64,000 nt of DNA from Botryosphaeria dothidea. Taxonomy: Eukaryota; Ascomycota; Dothideomycetes; Botryosphaeriales; Botryosphaeriaceae. Of this stretch, positions 45,794-55,618 are shown in pieces; the first letter of the stretch is position 1, and every line of letters begins with the position of its first letter. The stretch is from NCBI GenBank assembly GCA_011503125.2, contig WWBZ02000040.1, positions 620,001 through 684,000 of the forward strand, in the 5' to 3' direction. The notes under the pieces are model-generated. The model saw nothing but the letters and a program-made list of their open reading frames with translations, was not told the origin of the DNA and searched no databases. Position numbers and translations under genes: made by a program.

Positions 45794-46940
45794 AGTAAGA
45801 CCAGTCATGACCTACGGCTGTAGGGTATAGCATATCCCAGAAGGAACCCCAGGGTGGAGAAAAACAGCCACCCAGCCACTGCAGAAGATCCAAAACCAGT
45901 GCCTACGCACCATCTCAGGGGCATACAAGTCAACCAGCACACAAACTTTAGAGCACGAGACGGGGATTTCCCCACTCTCACTCTACCTAGACGAACTGGC
46001 GCTGGCCCAGACTATTAGATCTAGGGATGGCCTAGTGGCAATGGTGGTAGAGGACACTTGTTAGAGTATTAAAGAGATAGCCCGGGCTACACTAGGCGCC
46101 GGAGGCACAGCCGGCCTAGCCAGAAGAACTCTGCTTAGAGAAAGGGCAACAGCCCTCCTTAACTACTGCCCCCCCACCTACCAGAGTCTCCCGGAGCGAA
46201 CGAGACTACGTATGGTATACAGAAATAAGTGGAAGAAGAGATAGATAAAGTTTACCAGCCAAGGAAGGTAAGATAAGCTAGTAGCCCAAAGCACACAGTG
46301 GAACCCGAAAGTCAGACAAATCCACAGCGAACTATCCAAGCCACAGAGCACACTCGCCACCCTACTGCGTACAGAGCATATTAGACTAGAGGACTTCCTC
46401 TTAAGGCGCAAGGTGCTAGGACACCCTAGCCCTGCCTGTCCATGCGGCTGGCATAGACAAACCCTAAAGCATATCCTCTTCTGCCCCCACTTCCAATAGG
46501 GTAGGGCACAGATGCTCTAAAGGGCAGGGACTACGGACTACTATTCCCTCCTCTCAACGAAGAAGGGAATCAAAGCAGCAATAGACTGGTTCTTACGCCT
46601 AGGGCTACTCAAGCAATTCAGCCTGGTAAGGGAACTAATCCAGGAGGACAACCAGGAAGAGGAACCAGGAGGACCACCAGGACCACCAGGATCCGGATAA
46701 CTACGAGGATAAGGACTAAAGGGATAGGTCTAGTTGGTGAATGTAGGGCTGCTATAGCAGCCGCTACTAGTAAGAAGGAAAAACAAGAACTAGTATAGGA
46801 TAGCATGCCCAGAGAGAGAGGAGGGGTTTTTGCCAGGCGAAAAGGTTTTCCCCCTCGTGTAAAATAACTATAGATAGCCAGCCCCGCATGGACCCGCAAG
46901 GGAGCTATATCGGGAAGAAATGAATTTATCTATCTATATA
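45794..46940 (+). mobile_element. LINE copy C (Tad1-like), 5'-truncated, lightly mutated
   Basis: Starts abruptly within the RT 3' region directly after the tail of B2 and repeats 44650-45793. Long stretches translate cleanly (RPVMTYGCRVWHIPEGTPGW, TQPLQKIQNQCLRTISGAY, SLVRELIQEDNQEEEPGGPP) with only occasional stops. It ends in the same GAATTTATCTATCTATA tail. 5' truncation is usual for LINE insertions. Confidence 0.88.
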
Positions 46941-47220
46941 ATCTACGCTTAGTATAGCGTAAATCAAATAATAAATAGCTACTTATTAATACTAGTCCTA
47001 GCAATTTTAGGCGTAGTTAGCTTACTTAGAAAGATATATTTATATGTATAGCCGGCTTCTTTAATCGTATTTGCGTTAGTAATTGTATTTCTTATAAGTA
47101 GCCATTTTAATTGTAGGGTAGTTCAGTCAAATCCAAACCAAGTCCAACGCGGTCGTTTTACATCGGATTCTCAGCGCTGGCAAATTCCTGGCTTGCTTAA
47201 GAGGCATTGGAAGTGGTAAA
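46941..47220. other. AT-rich flank of the LINE island
   Basis: 280 bp, strongly AT- and TA-rich up to about 47110, resembling RIP-damaged DNA of another, unidentified element. No MFS-like sequence is visible. It changes to normal composition before the BTB gene's 3' end. Confidence 0.45.
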
Positions 47221-48229
47221 CTACAGCATCCTAGCTACCTTTCTACATACATCCGGCGCAAAGCTACCCTTACCAGCAAGCAGATCTTCAAACTCAGTCG
47301 ACGAAATCAGAACCTTGAAATTATTCGCTGCATAGCGGACCACCACCTCTCGCAGGGGCGACGGAGCCGATTCTGGGTCTGGAGTATTCGTATAGACGTG
47401 TCGGATTAATCGGGTAATGTCACCAGCTCTCCTCGAGTAGCAGTGAAAGAGGTTCAGGCTGTCCGAGAGCTTGGAAGCAGCCAAAGTCCGCAAGTCCGGA
47501 ATGATGAACTCCTGCGCAAATACGTACACCTGCGCATGGCACATGAAGATGGGACTGTAGTCGTCTGAAGCGGACTTGTTGGGGCCTGGCGCAGGATCGA
47601 TCTGGAAGGGTACGTGCTGAGGCGAGACGGGCCCGTGCCGGTAATCACCAGAAGACGACGACCTCAGAGAAACAGACCGCACGGGCGAGAACGGCATGTC
47701 CGGCTCCGGGGCTTCAGGCGGGATTGAGTCTGTCGGCGAATCCGGCGGTTGTCCTTCCAGCTGCGCAGATGCTTCCTCGGCTTCGGAACCCACCTCTACA
47801 GCCTCCCCACGATCCGGTGACGGCAGGCTCAACTGCGCGAGTCCCCGGGGTTTCTTTCGACGGGCACTCTTCCACGTCCAGGCTTCTTCATCTGTACCAG
47901 AACCCTGATCCTCTTCTTCCACATCATTCTTCAGAGGTTCAGCAACGCTGTAGTCACCCGAGTAGATGTATTCAGCGAAGCGCGCAAACGTCTCGGGCTC
48001 GATGTCGTCGATGGTTCCTACCCCCAACTGGCTCTCTTTGAAGCCACCATGCATCAACCGATCGAGAGGCTCGGAATGGCGGGAGACAAGCTTCTTGTGG
48101 AGCGTGAAGCGAGTTCTTGACGGGCCAATGTCGAAATTGAAAGTACCAGAGCGAAAGATTCTGCAGGGAACCGATCAGCTGGGCTGTCTGGATGGAGTGT
48201 CAAACCTACTCGATATTTGAAGATGACAT
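47221..48229 (-). CDS. BTB/POZ-domain protein
   Basis: Exons (minus) 48210-48229 and 47221-48160, giving 319 residues. The short first exon MSSSNIE joins in phase to IFRSGTFNFDIGPSRTRFTLHKKLVSRHSEPLDRLMHGGFKES. Together with IDDIEPETFARFAEYIYSGDYS this forms a BTB fold (residues 8-80). An acidic, Ser/Pro-rich insert of about 110 residues separates it from VYVFAQEFIIPDLRTLAASKLSDSL and a BACK-like helical end. Fungal BTB-only proteins of this type are common; some act as Cullin-3 adaptors, but no substrate domain is present here. An upstream in-frame extension to 48421 is possible. The gene is the first intact one to the right of the LINE island. Confidence 0.85.
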
Positions 48230-48712
48230 GACGATGCCTCGATGTACGTTCAAATTGGTGGGGAATAGAAAGGATGTTTGATAAACGGAAGCGGTTTCAT
48301 AAGGGAATAGGATCACGGCGGCAATACGCTCGGCAAGGTGCATGCAGAGTTCATGCAGGTATTGCCACGTCAACATAGAGGTCGCAACAGATTGGGGGAG
48401 CGTTAGAGAAACATTGGCCATCGAAAACAGTTGACAAGCACAACAAAGGAACGAAGTGCATGCGATGCAGACAGTCAGACGAATGAACTGATGAGTATCA
48501 CCTGCATTTGGATATTAGCCGAAGCTTCGTAGCACCACTGCTTCCGATGCATGATATTTGTGGATAAACTTGCAGACCGGAAACTTGGTCAAGCCAATCG
48601 GAAGAGAGAGACTGTATGTACAAGAGGAAAAACGACTGTCGGGGTATATTCTATGCAGTGTCATGAAGATGGCATATGCGACATATACAAACATCAGGTT
48701 ATACACTTTACA
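48230..48712. other. Intergenic, 483 bp
   Basis: Promoter of the BTB gene and 3' UTR of the CSC1-like gene, both minus. An upstream in-frame extension of the BTB gene reaches 48421 but is not needed to explain it. Confidence 0.45.
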
Positions 48713-51388
48713 CTATCCACTGCGATTGCGGCGGAAGAAACGGCGAAATCGTCGCCTGGAAGGTTCTTCGCTGGAGACTTCAGCACTCTCTCCTTGACCG
48801 TTGATCAGAGCTCTCGCGTTTTTGTCGGCAATCCAGACATCCTCAAGACTAAGCTTCGAATTAGTGACAAGCAATAGCAAAAAGCAGGGGAAATCTTACG
48901 GCATGACGATGTTTGGATTAACATATTGTTGGCCTCTTTCGCGCTCCTCGTCAATTGTGGGCTGGTCTGGCTGAGGAGTAATAAGATCAGAGCGTTCCGC
49001 TCTCCTTAAGCTCTTCAACGCAATGAAACGCATCAATGGCTTATAAGAATACGAATAAATGTGCCAGAACCAGAGGGTAGCCATAGTCAAGGGGACAAGG
49101 AGAGCGGCTCGCCAGAAGGCTCTCTTCAAGGCCAATTGACCGGCCATTGTAAGCTGGAAGAGGATCAAGCCGACTATGACGCGGTCGCAAATCATGGTCC
49201 AACCTCGGCCAGTTGAATGTTGACGATGGTCCATGGCGTAGAGGAGCTGGTATTTGTGCACAAAGTGCCCAATAACGAAGTAGACCAGGCCAGCCAGGAG
49301 GACCATCCAGGACGAACGAAGAACACTGTACACTGTGCAAATGATGAAAATCAGGATTGTCTGGGGAAGGTAAAATCCGTAACTGAACACCGGAGGTTGA
49401 ACTAGTTCCGCGTAGTCTGTATGGGTTAGCGGGGAAGCTGGAGCAATGGGGAAGAGACGTACCTCGAGGAGTCTTCGCACCCATCATGGTGATCGGATAC
49501 AGCACAACTGCACCGAACTCTAGCAAGCGGAATGGGAAGAGACCGACACCTTGAAGGATGACGAAATTGGTATAGAAGTTGAGAAGACCTTGCAGAGACA
49601 AGGCGAGAGCGTTGGTGATTTTGGTGGCATCTCTCAGTCGTTCTCCAATACTTTCAAGTAATCCCCAAAATCCTGAAGCCGTACCCAAGATGGTGAAGAC
49701 AACGAAAAAGTTGAAGAACACGAAGAAGAAGTTCTTCGAAATGACTGAAAGCTCGACATCACCCTGTCCAATCATTCCCTGATGATTGGCAAGCCAATCG
49801 TAGAGGTATGGAACGGCAATATTCAGTAACGACACGAGAAGAGTGGGGAGCTGTGTTACGATGAGAGATTTGATGTTCTTGTGGTTGTCAACGGCCTCCT
49901 TGAAACCAGGAAACACGCGGTCAATTGAGTCAATGCTCAGGAAACCCGCAATAGGAACGAGGATCAAGGTCCAGAGAACAGTCAAAAATCCGATGAGGAC
50001 GGTGATTGACCAAGCTCGTAGCATTCTCTCACGACGCGGCATATATGTGTTGTTCCAGACAACGTCGGAGGGTGCAGGGCTGGTGTTTGCCAAGAGTTGC
50101 AGAGGGGATGGATCCAAGACGGCCTGCACTGCCATTTGACACGAGGAAACACTGTCCATTGTGACAAAGGCAAGCGGTGTGGGGTCAAATTCCTTCTGGC
50201 GCAGTGCGTTGATTTCCTCATCCAACCGACGCAGCTTCTCCTCATAGAAGTTGATCGCGTCGACGTTGCGGTGCCAGACGCGAAAGCGACCATACCAGAG
50301 TTTCACTAGAGGACGGCTCCGATTGTAGGGTGGGGTTGGTCGGCGAGAATTCACCCGGCCGTTTCCTAGGAGATGACTGCGCTCGCTGTCATCGGCATAC
50401 GGGCCAGGAGGGGAAGGCTGGGCAACAGGCAGAGATTCCAGATTGCGCTCAACACGACGGTGACCCAGATGGACAGTCCATGCCTCTTCAAGCTTGCGCA
50501 AAGTCCACATACGCTTGTCCATCAGGTCATCGAGAGCCTTCCAGTTCCTACAGAGTGTGACGCTCTCAACGCGACCAATCTCGAGCTCCTCAACGAATTC
50601 CTTGATTTTGGTCTCGGAGCGAAGCTCTGGCGGGATGCCAGAAAGACGAATGGTGCGGTCGGTGACGGTTGTCTGACTGCCAAGATACTCCTGACGGATC
50701 TCAATAACCCGTCTGGTCTCAGACACAATCATGTATGCAGCGAGGCCGGTGAAGAGGTAGGCGAAGACGAGGTACATCCAGAGATAATCGGTGTGGGAGA
50801 AATCCCAGTACGACGAGGAATCGGAAATGTGCCAGTTCGAATCGAGACGCACAGGTGCATTGCGGAGGCGCAGGTGGCGCAGCTCGTTACCATCATGGTC
50901 GGCTATGGTGTCGTTCTTGAGCTTTCCCTTGCTGGTGTCGGGGAAGCGATTATGGACGGGGTTGATTATGACGACCGAGAAGAAGAGGGTTATGGACAGG
51001 AATTTGATGGCCATCTTGAAGAAGGCCAGGAACTAGAGAAGGTCAGCTACGAGGTGGTGGAGACAGGCGCAGATTGACGTACAACGTAGGCATCGAGACC
51101 AGCGGAAGCCAGGACCTGCTGGTCGGTGATGCGTATGAGGGCAGGAATCCAACCAAAGAGTGAGCGGGGCAGCTCAGGCAGGGCGGTGGCTTCATCATTC
51201 TGCTTCTTGCGGGCGGCGTACAGACCCTCCCAGCGTGGGCGCAGAATACAAAAGGCTAGAAAGGCGCTGGCGCCAAGAGCGAAGGAGATGATGATTTGGA
51301 TGGTGATGTCGCGGGGACGACGGGTGCCGAACAGGTCGTGCACGTCATCGTCGTGGGTTTCGTTCCAGGCGCGTAGGCCGCCGGTCAT
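48713..51388 (-). CDS. CSC1/OSCA/TMEM63-type calcium-permeable osmosensitive channel (DUF221)
   Basis: Exons (minus) 51083-51388, 49463-51032, 48900-49416 and 48713-48848, giving 842 residues. About eleven membrane segments are visible, starting with ITIQIIISFALGASAFLAFCIL. A large cytosolic loop contains TIRLSGIPPELRSETKIKEFVEEL and LAFVTMDSVSSCQMAVQA. The core RSN1_7TM block includes GFLTVLWTLILVPIAGFLSIDSI, SLIVTQLPTLLVSLLNIAVPYLYDWL and FTILGTASGFWGLLESIG. The last exon adds LEDVWIADKNARALINGQGE and a basic tail, completing the family's usual PLxDVWI end. Homologues are mechanically or osmotically gated cation channels of plasma or internal membranes. Introns of 49, 46 and 51 nt all join in phase. 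Confidence 0.95.
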
Positions 51389-51600
51389 GATTGGGATCGA
51401 TAGGCTGCATGCGCATGCAGAAGATGGAGGAGTCGCGCGCGTGGGCGAGCTGGGGTGTTGATGAATGATGTCGCGGGCGCTGGGGCGGCGCGTGGCAGCG
51501 TTCACTCACCGCTTTTGCGCGAATCGGCTGCCCTGCGCAACCCCGCCGTCCACTAAACTGCTACCGCTACCTGCCCTCTGCTCTGTTCTGAAACAGATCC
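51389..51600. other. Short intergenic, 212 bp
   Basis: Upstream region of the CSC1-like gene, directly after the 3' end of the basic orphan gene on the same strand. Confidence 0.5.
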
Positions 51601-52626
51601 TCACCATCCACTTTCCCTGCTCAGCTGCTCACAGTACCGCAGCACTGCTTCGAAGTCATGCTCGCTGTCCAACACCACCGTCTCCCACTCCACGCCTGTC
51701 GCGTTGTCACGCTCGCGTCTGATCTCCCCGCCGACCTGCCCCGCCAGTACAAGCGCCCGAAGCATTTCGCCGACATCGCCCGGTCGAGCGTCTAGAGCTT
51801 CCTCTTCATCCTCCTCTTGCCTCGATCGAAATAGAGGCCCCTGCTTATCTCCGAAAGGCTTGCCCGCTTCCTGTCGCTTTACTCTTTCATCCTGCCTCCC
51901 AAAGTCACTGCTTGCATGCGCCGTCCATGCATCGAACCGCCCATCGTAGAATGCCAGTGGCTGCTGCTTCAACGTCTCGGTGCCTGAAAAGACATCTAGA
52001 GTTGTAGACGGCTTCTGCTCTGACGAGAACTCCTTTATTCCCACCATTTCCATGAACTGCACCCTCTTGCGCACCCGAGGAATCGGCTTGGGCTTCTTCA
52101 GCGTCGACTTGCGCCCGCCTTTGCCAAAGAAAGTCTCCACTTCCCATCGCTTTCTATCCGATTTCCTCGTCTTTGCCTTTCGCAAAGTCCGCGAGCAAAG
52201 CTGTTTGGGTGGCACTGTTGCGATTCGACGATTTCCCTTCCGATATTTTGGGGTAAGGTTCCTGACCAACCCTCTACTCTGTCGAATGGCTACCCTCCGT
52301 CCCTTTGCCGCCAACATAGTCAATTGCCACGTTGTTGTCCGTCGAATCGTGAGCATCTTTTGTCTTCGCCTTGCCCGCTCTAATCTGCTTGTCGTCTTTC
52401 CTGCCGCCACTGGGCGCTTGCCCTTATCGAAAAGACTCATCGTCAACAGATCAGCATGAGTCGCTGCTAGTGCCTGCTTTCTCTTCCATCGTTTTCTGTC
52501 GGGTTTCTTATTGAACGCATCCCAGTAAGATGTGATCGCCCAGCTATTCCAAAACGTTGGGAATGTGAACATCCCTGTCGTTTCCCTTGATTGATCTTCA
52601 ATCTTTAGATTCGAAACAAAAGCCAA
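51601..52626 (-). CDS. Basic orphan protein of unknown function
   Basis: Not recognised. A single exon encodes 341 residues. The first 35 residues look globular (TFWNSWAITSYWDAFNKKPDRKRW). Residues 35-200 are strikingly rich in Lys and Arg (RLERARRRQKMLTIRRTTTWQLTMLAAKGRRVAIRQSRG, RKAKTRKSDRKRW, KSTLKKPKPIPRVRKRVQF), as in nucleolar or nucleic-acid-binding proteins. The last 140 residues are acidic and helical (RSRQEEDEEEALDARPGDVGEMLRALVLAGQVGGEIRRER, DSEHDFEAVLRYCEQLSRESGW). A length well above chance and consistent composition make it a likely gene; nuclear location is inference. Confidence 0.62.
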   Translation of the reverse strand: MAFVSNLKIEDQSRETTGMFTFPTFWNSWAITSYWDAFNKKPDRKRWKRKQALAATHADLLTMSLFDKGKRPVAAGKTTSRLERARRRQKMLTIRRTTTWQLTMLAAKGRRVAIRQSRGLVRNLTPKYRKGNRRIATVPPKQLCSRTLRKAKTRKSDRKRWEVETFFGKGGRKSTLKKPKPIPRVRKRVQFMEMVGIKEFSSEQKPSTTLDVFSGTETLKQQPLAFYDGRFDAWTAHASSDFGRQDERVKRQEAGKPFGDKQGPLFRSRQEEDEEEALDARPGDVGEMLRALVLAGQVGGEIRRERDNATGVEWETVVLDSEHDFEAVLRYCEQLSRESGW

Positions 52627-53014
52627 GCCCTGCTTGGGTCTGGAGAGAATGAAGGGGAAGATATTGGTAAGTTCATCGAGATCTTACAACTTTCACTTAT
52701 CACGTCTCGTGTATATTGACCATGGCTACAAAGCGCAATCAATTGTGAAGTGGAAAAATAGGCAACAAAGACCTTCAGATAATCGTGCCTAAGAATGGCT
52801 GTACACCCGATTGGACTGGCTATTTTAAGTCAATGGACAAGGTTGCAACAAAGAAAGGCACAAGGGCCCTGAAGATCTTTCAGCTGGGCTGACGCGGGTG
52901 AGATAATTGGGATGATTAGATTTATATGGTAGGTGTGTACTAAGCCTTGAAGCCGAATGCGTGGTTGCATCAGCGTATGATGTGACTGCCTCAATAATTC
53001 AGGCCAATGGTCAA
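52627..53014. other. Intergenic, 388 bp
   Basis: Promoter of the basic orphan gene and 3' flank of the TatD gene, both minus. No open frame of note. Confidence 0.5.
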
Positions 53015-54205
53015 TCAAGAATTAGAGACCTCCTTGCTATGTTCGGTGAATTTCGTTCCGAATGCGAACCGCTCCCAATTACTCCGAAGCTTCGTAACCC
53101 CTTCTTCAAGTTCCCAACCCTTGCTGTTACAGATGACTCGCACAATATCTTCCAAATGCTTATCCATACGTTCTCCAGCAATGTGAAGATCACTTTCAAC
53201 AAGTATGCGGTCATCAGGAACCGCCTGGATAGACTGTGTTGTCGTTGAGGCTGCTCGGTCAGAGTAGTTGATGGCAGTGGAGAAGGAAACGAATATGTCG
53301 GCCGGAACAGAAGAATCAAAATATTGTGACAATGACGCAGGATGACCCGAGTAGGAATGTAGGCAGATGCGTGGTGGGTACGGCTTCGGAGAAGAGTCCT
53401 CCTCTCCATCCTCTGCAGCTTCCTCGGTGGTCACGCCAAGTCTTTTCCGTTCGCGTTTACTCATCGTCTTTTTTTCATAGCCCTTCCAGGTTGCTCTAAT
53501 GGTCTCAAAGAGAATTCCATGAGCCTGAACCCCATGTACGGATACTGCACGCCTCATCTCTCCAGCTAGGTTCAGCTGAGCGGTCAGAATCTTCTTTTGA
53601 TGATCCATGGAAACTACATGAGGAGAGAGACCACGTCCTTCACGGCCTCCGGGGGTGATTGAATCATCGCGGCTCTCATATTCATCAGGAACCCACGCCT
53701 GAGGAATGCGGAACGACTTGTCAAGCCCTATTTCGCCTACTAGAGCTAGCGGATAGCGTTCCAAAAAACCACGCGTTTGGACGAGGAAATCAGAAAAAGG
53801 GCGCGGGTCGGGCAGGGCGAGCATGAAGGCACGGTCCTCCGGCGACGGTGACAAGACAAGCTTGTAATGGGCGACTTTCGCATCTTCGTCCAGCGTCGTC
53901 TTTCCGGAGAGCAGATCGTCGCTGTACATCTGATGTGAGAACCAAGGATGCCAGCCAAAACACGGCAGCACCCGTTCTCCGCAATCCCATGCATCGACGT
54001 CGGATGATGGAAGGCCAAGGGAGTCGGCAACATCAGCAACCAGCTGCTGGTCCTGCGCGCGGGTTGCCATGACCGTCAGGGCTTTCGCCTTCATGCTGGT
54101 TATAGCGGACACGGCTGACATGGTGTCTGTCGGATGGCAATGAGCATCGAAGATGCCAATGTGCCAAGGGAAGGGCGCATTATCGGAGGGCGAATCGCTT
54201 TCCAT
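53015..54205 (-). CDS. TatD-family metal-dependent hydrolase (Scn1-like)
   Basis: A single exon encodes 396 residues. The metal-binding HxH is in IGIFDAHCHPTDTM (about 17-30). Further conserved elements are PCFGWHPWFS, the Glu in LVGEIGLDKSFRIP, the His in AVSVHGVQAHG, the His in ICLHSYSGHP and the Asp in ILVESDLH. This is the TatD/amidohydrolase pattern. It is longer than bacterial TatD (about 260 residues) because of inserts (SITPGGREGRGLSPH, KKTMSKRERKRLGVTTEEAAEDGEEDSS), as in fission yeast Scn1, the Cut9-interacting protein. Expected activity is 3'-5' exonuclease/DNase. The start MESDSPSDNAPFPWHIG is the first ATG. Divergent from the next gene. Confidence 0.93.
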   Translation of the reverse strand: MESDSPSDNAPFPWHIGIFDAHCHPTDTMSAVSAITSMKAKALTVMATRAQDQQLVADVADSLGLPSSDVDAWDCGERVLPCFGWHPWFSHQMYSDDLLSGKTTLDEDAKVAHYKLVLSPSPEDRAFMLALPDPRPFSDFLVQTRGFLERYPLALVGEIGLDKSFRIPQAWVPDEYESRDDSITPGGREGRGLSPHVVSMDHQKKILTAQLNLAGEMRRAVSVHGVQAHGILFETIRATWKGYEKKTMSKRERKRLGVTTEEAAEDGEEDSSPKPYPPRICLHSYSGHPASLSQYFDSSVPADIFVSFSTAINYSDRAASTTTQSIQAVPDDRILVESDLHIAGERMDKHLEDIVRVICNSKGWELEEGVTKLRSNWERFAFGTKFTEHSKEVSNS

Positions 54206-54519
54206 GGTGGTATTGTTGAGGGTGTGTGGTCAGGTTGAGGGCTCAGCAATGCGTCGCGGTGCTCGAGGAAATTGCTGCGTCGCTGAAGAATGACGTCTTA
54301 AGTAACGAGTAGACTCCGGCCGGCCACCGATCATCATCACATGCCTGGCGGCCCCAGGCAGCTCCCCCGGACGACGGACCGCGCCGCCTCCAGCGCCGTG
54401 TCTTTTCCCCTCACGGTGCGACGTACTTTGACATATCTGTGCCGCACCATGCTGTGTCCGCCGTCGCCGCGCCCGCTGCCGCCGCTGCTGCTGTCGCTGC
54501 AGACCCTCCGCATGCCGCC
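54206..54519. other. Divergent promoter region, 314 bp
   Basis: Lies between the TatD gene (minus) and the membrane-anchored Ser-rich protein gene (plus). The upstream 80 nt read in the frame of the latter gene without an ATG, so they are treated as 5' UTR. Confidence 0.5.
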
Positions 54520-55287
54520 ATGTTCAACCCGCTTTATCTCCTCGCTCCTCCTGCCCTGATAGTGGCTTCGTTGCCGCTGGTCGCACTTGCTGTTCTCACC
54601 ACCTCACTTGCAGTCGGGACCCTGCTGATTCGCGTGTCCATCGTCTATTTCGAACTCGGCGTCGCCCTTATCCACAGCTGGCTCTTCGCCACAAACAACG
54701 CCGCCCTCGCCAACAAGCATCGCTCTCGAGCCTCGTCTGGACACTCGACGCCCACCCGTCATCACCGCCGTCGTCGAAGCAGTGCCGCCAGCCTTCTTGC
54801 CGCTGATCAGCCTTTCCCTCGCCGCCCTCCCACCAAGAGCGAGAGTTTTGCCTCCCTCGTCAGCACCGCTGGACCCAACCGAGATTTTGAGGGTATAGGC
54901 GGCTGGCGTATGTCCGGCGATGGGGAAGAGGAGGCCCTGTGGATCGGCATGAACTCAAGACTCGAGCTTCCCACCGCCCTTCCCGACAAACATAGGAGAC
55001 ATCAGAGATCGCTTACCGGTGGAAGCCAACGCTTCTCATGGAGTCCAGAGGCCATACGGATGTCGCCCGTCCAGAGCCGCGCTCGCACCCCGAACGCCCC
55101 AGAGTGCCCCAACAGCAGTCCGGACGAATACTTCACCATGCACCATTACAGAAAATCAGGTTCATCGTGGGAGGCTCTTGCTCGGAGCGACGAAAGGCGT
55201 AAAAGCTCGGGCGGTTCCAGTACCTGTTCAACCAGCAGTTCAGGCCGAACACCCCGAACCGCCACGAGGAATTCTATGTACGGTTGA
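54520..55287 (+). CDS. Membrane-anchored Ser/Arg-rich fungal protein, unknown function
   Basis: Family not named. A single exon of 255 residues from the first in-frame ATG. MFNPLYLLAPPALIVASLPLVALAVLTTSLAVGTLLIRVSIVYFELGVALIHSWL forms one or two N-terminal membrane segments (about 9-55). The remaining 200 residues are hydrophilic, rich in Ser, Arg and Pro, with several likely phosphorylation stretches (RSRASSGHSTPTRHHRRRRSS, RTPNAPECPNSSPDEYF, RRKSSGGSSTCSTSSSGRTP) and a conserved-looking KSESFASL/GPNRDFEGIGGWR block. This suggests a membrane protein with a disordered cytosolic tail. Similar short hypotheticals are widespread in Pezizomycotina. Confidence 0.78.
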   Translation: MFNPLYLLAPPALIVASLPLVALAVLTTSLAVGTLLIRVSIVYFELGVALIHSWLFATNNAALANKHRSRASSGHSTPTRHHRRRRSSAASLLAADQPFPRRPPTKSESFASLVSTAGPNRDFEGIGGWRMSGDGEEEALWIGMNSRLELPTALPDKHRRHQRSLTGGSQRFSWSPEAIRMSPVQSRARTPNAPECPNSSPDEYFTMHHYRKSGSSWEALARSDERRKSSGGSSTCSTSSSGRTPRTATRNSMYG

Positions 55288-55618
55288 AACACCAAAGGTA
55301 AATAAGCAAAATGGTATCTGTATCGTCTTTGTTGACCGTCTTCTGTGATTGCAAGAAAGATGCGATTATCCCGTGACTTTCCCACCGCAGTGACAGACAC
55401 GTCATCCCCACTCTTTGCGGAATCTCTCCAGCACATCCCGCTTCGAAGCCTGGCGAATTAGTGAGCTCGACAAAGGCCAGTATTTCCGCATCTGGGATAT
55501 CTGAAAGAACAGAGACCGGTGGCACCAGCATTGTGATGTGTGTACAAAGAATTTATTGTGTATATTCGACCCTTGAAAGATCATCAGACATCATTATATG
55601 TGACTGACCCTGCAGGAC
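55288..55618. other. Intergenic, 331 bp
   Basis: Lies between two plus-strand genes. AT-richer than its neighbours; nothing recognisable. Confidence 0.5.

Noticed and set aside
46178..46899. Two minus-strand frames of 77 and 93 codons
   Set aside because: Antisense to LINE copy C.
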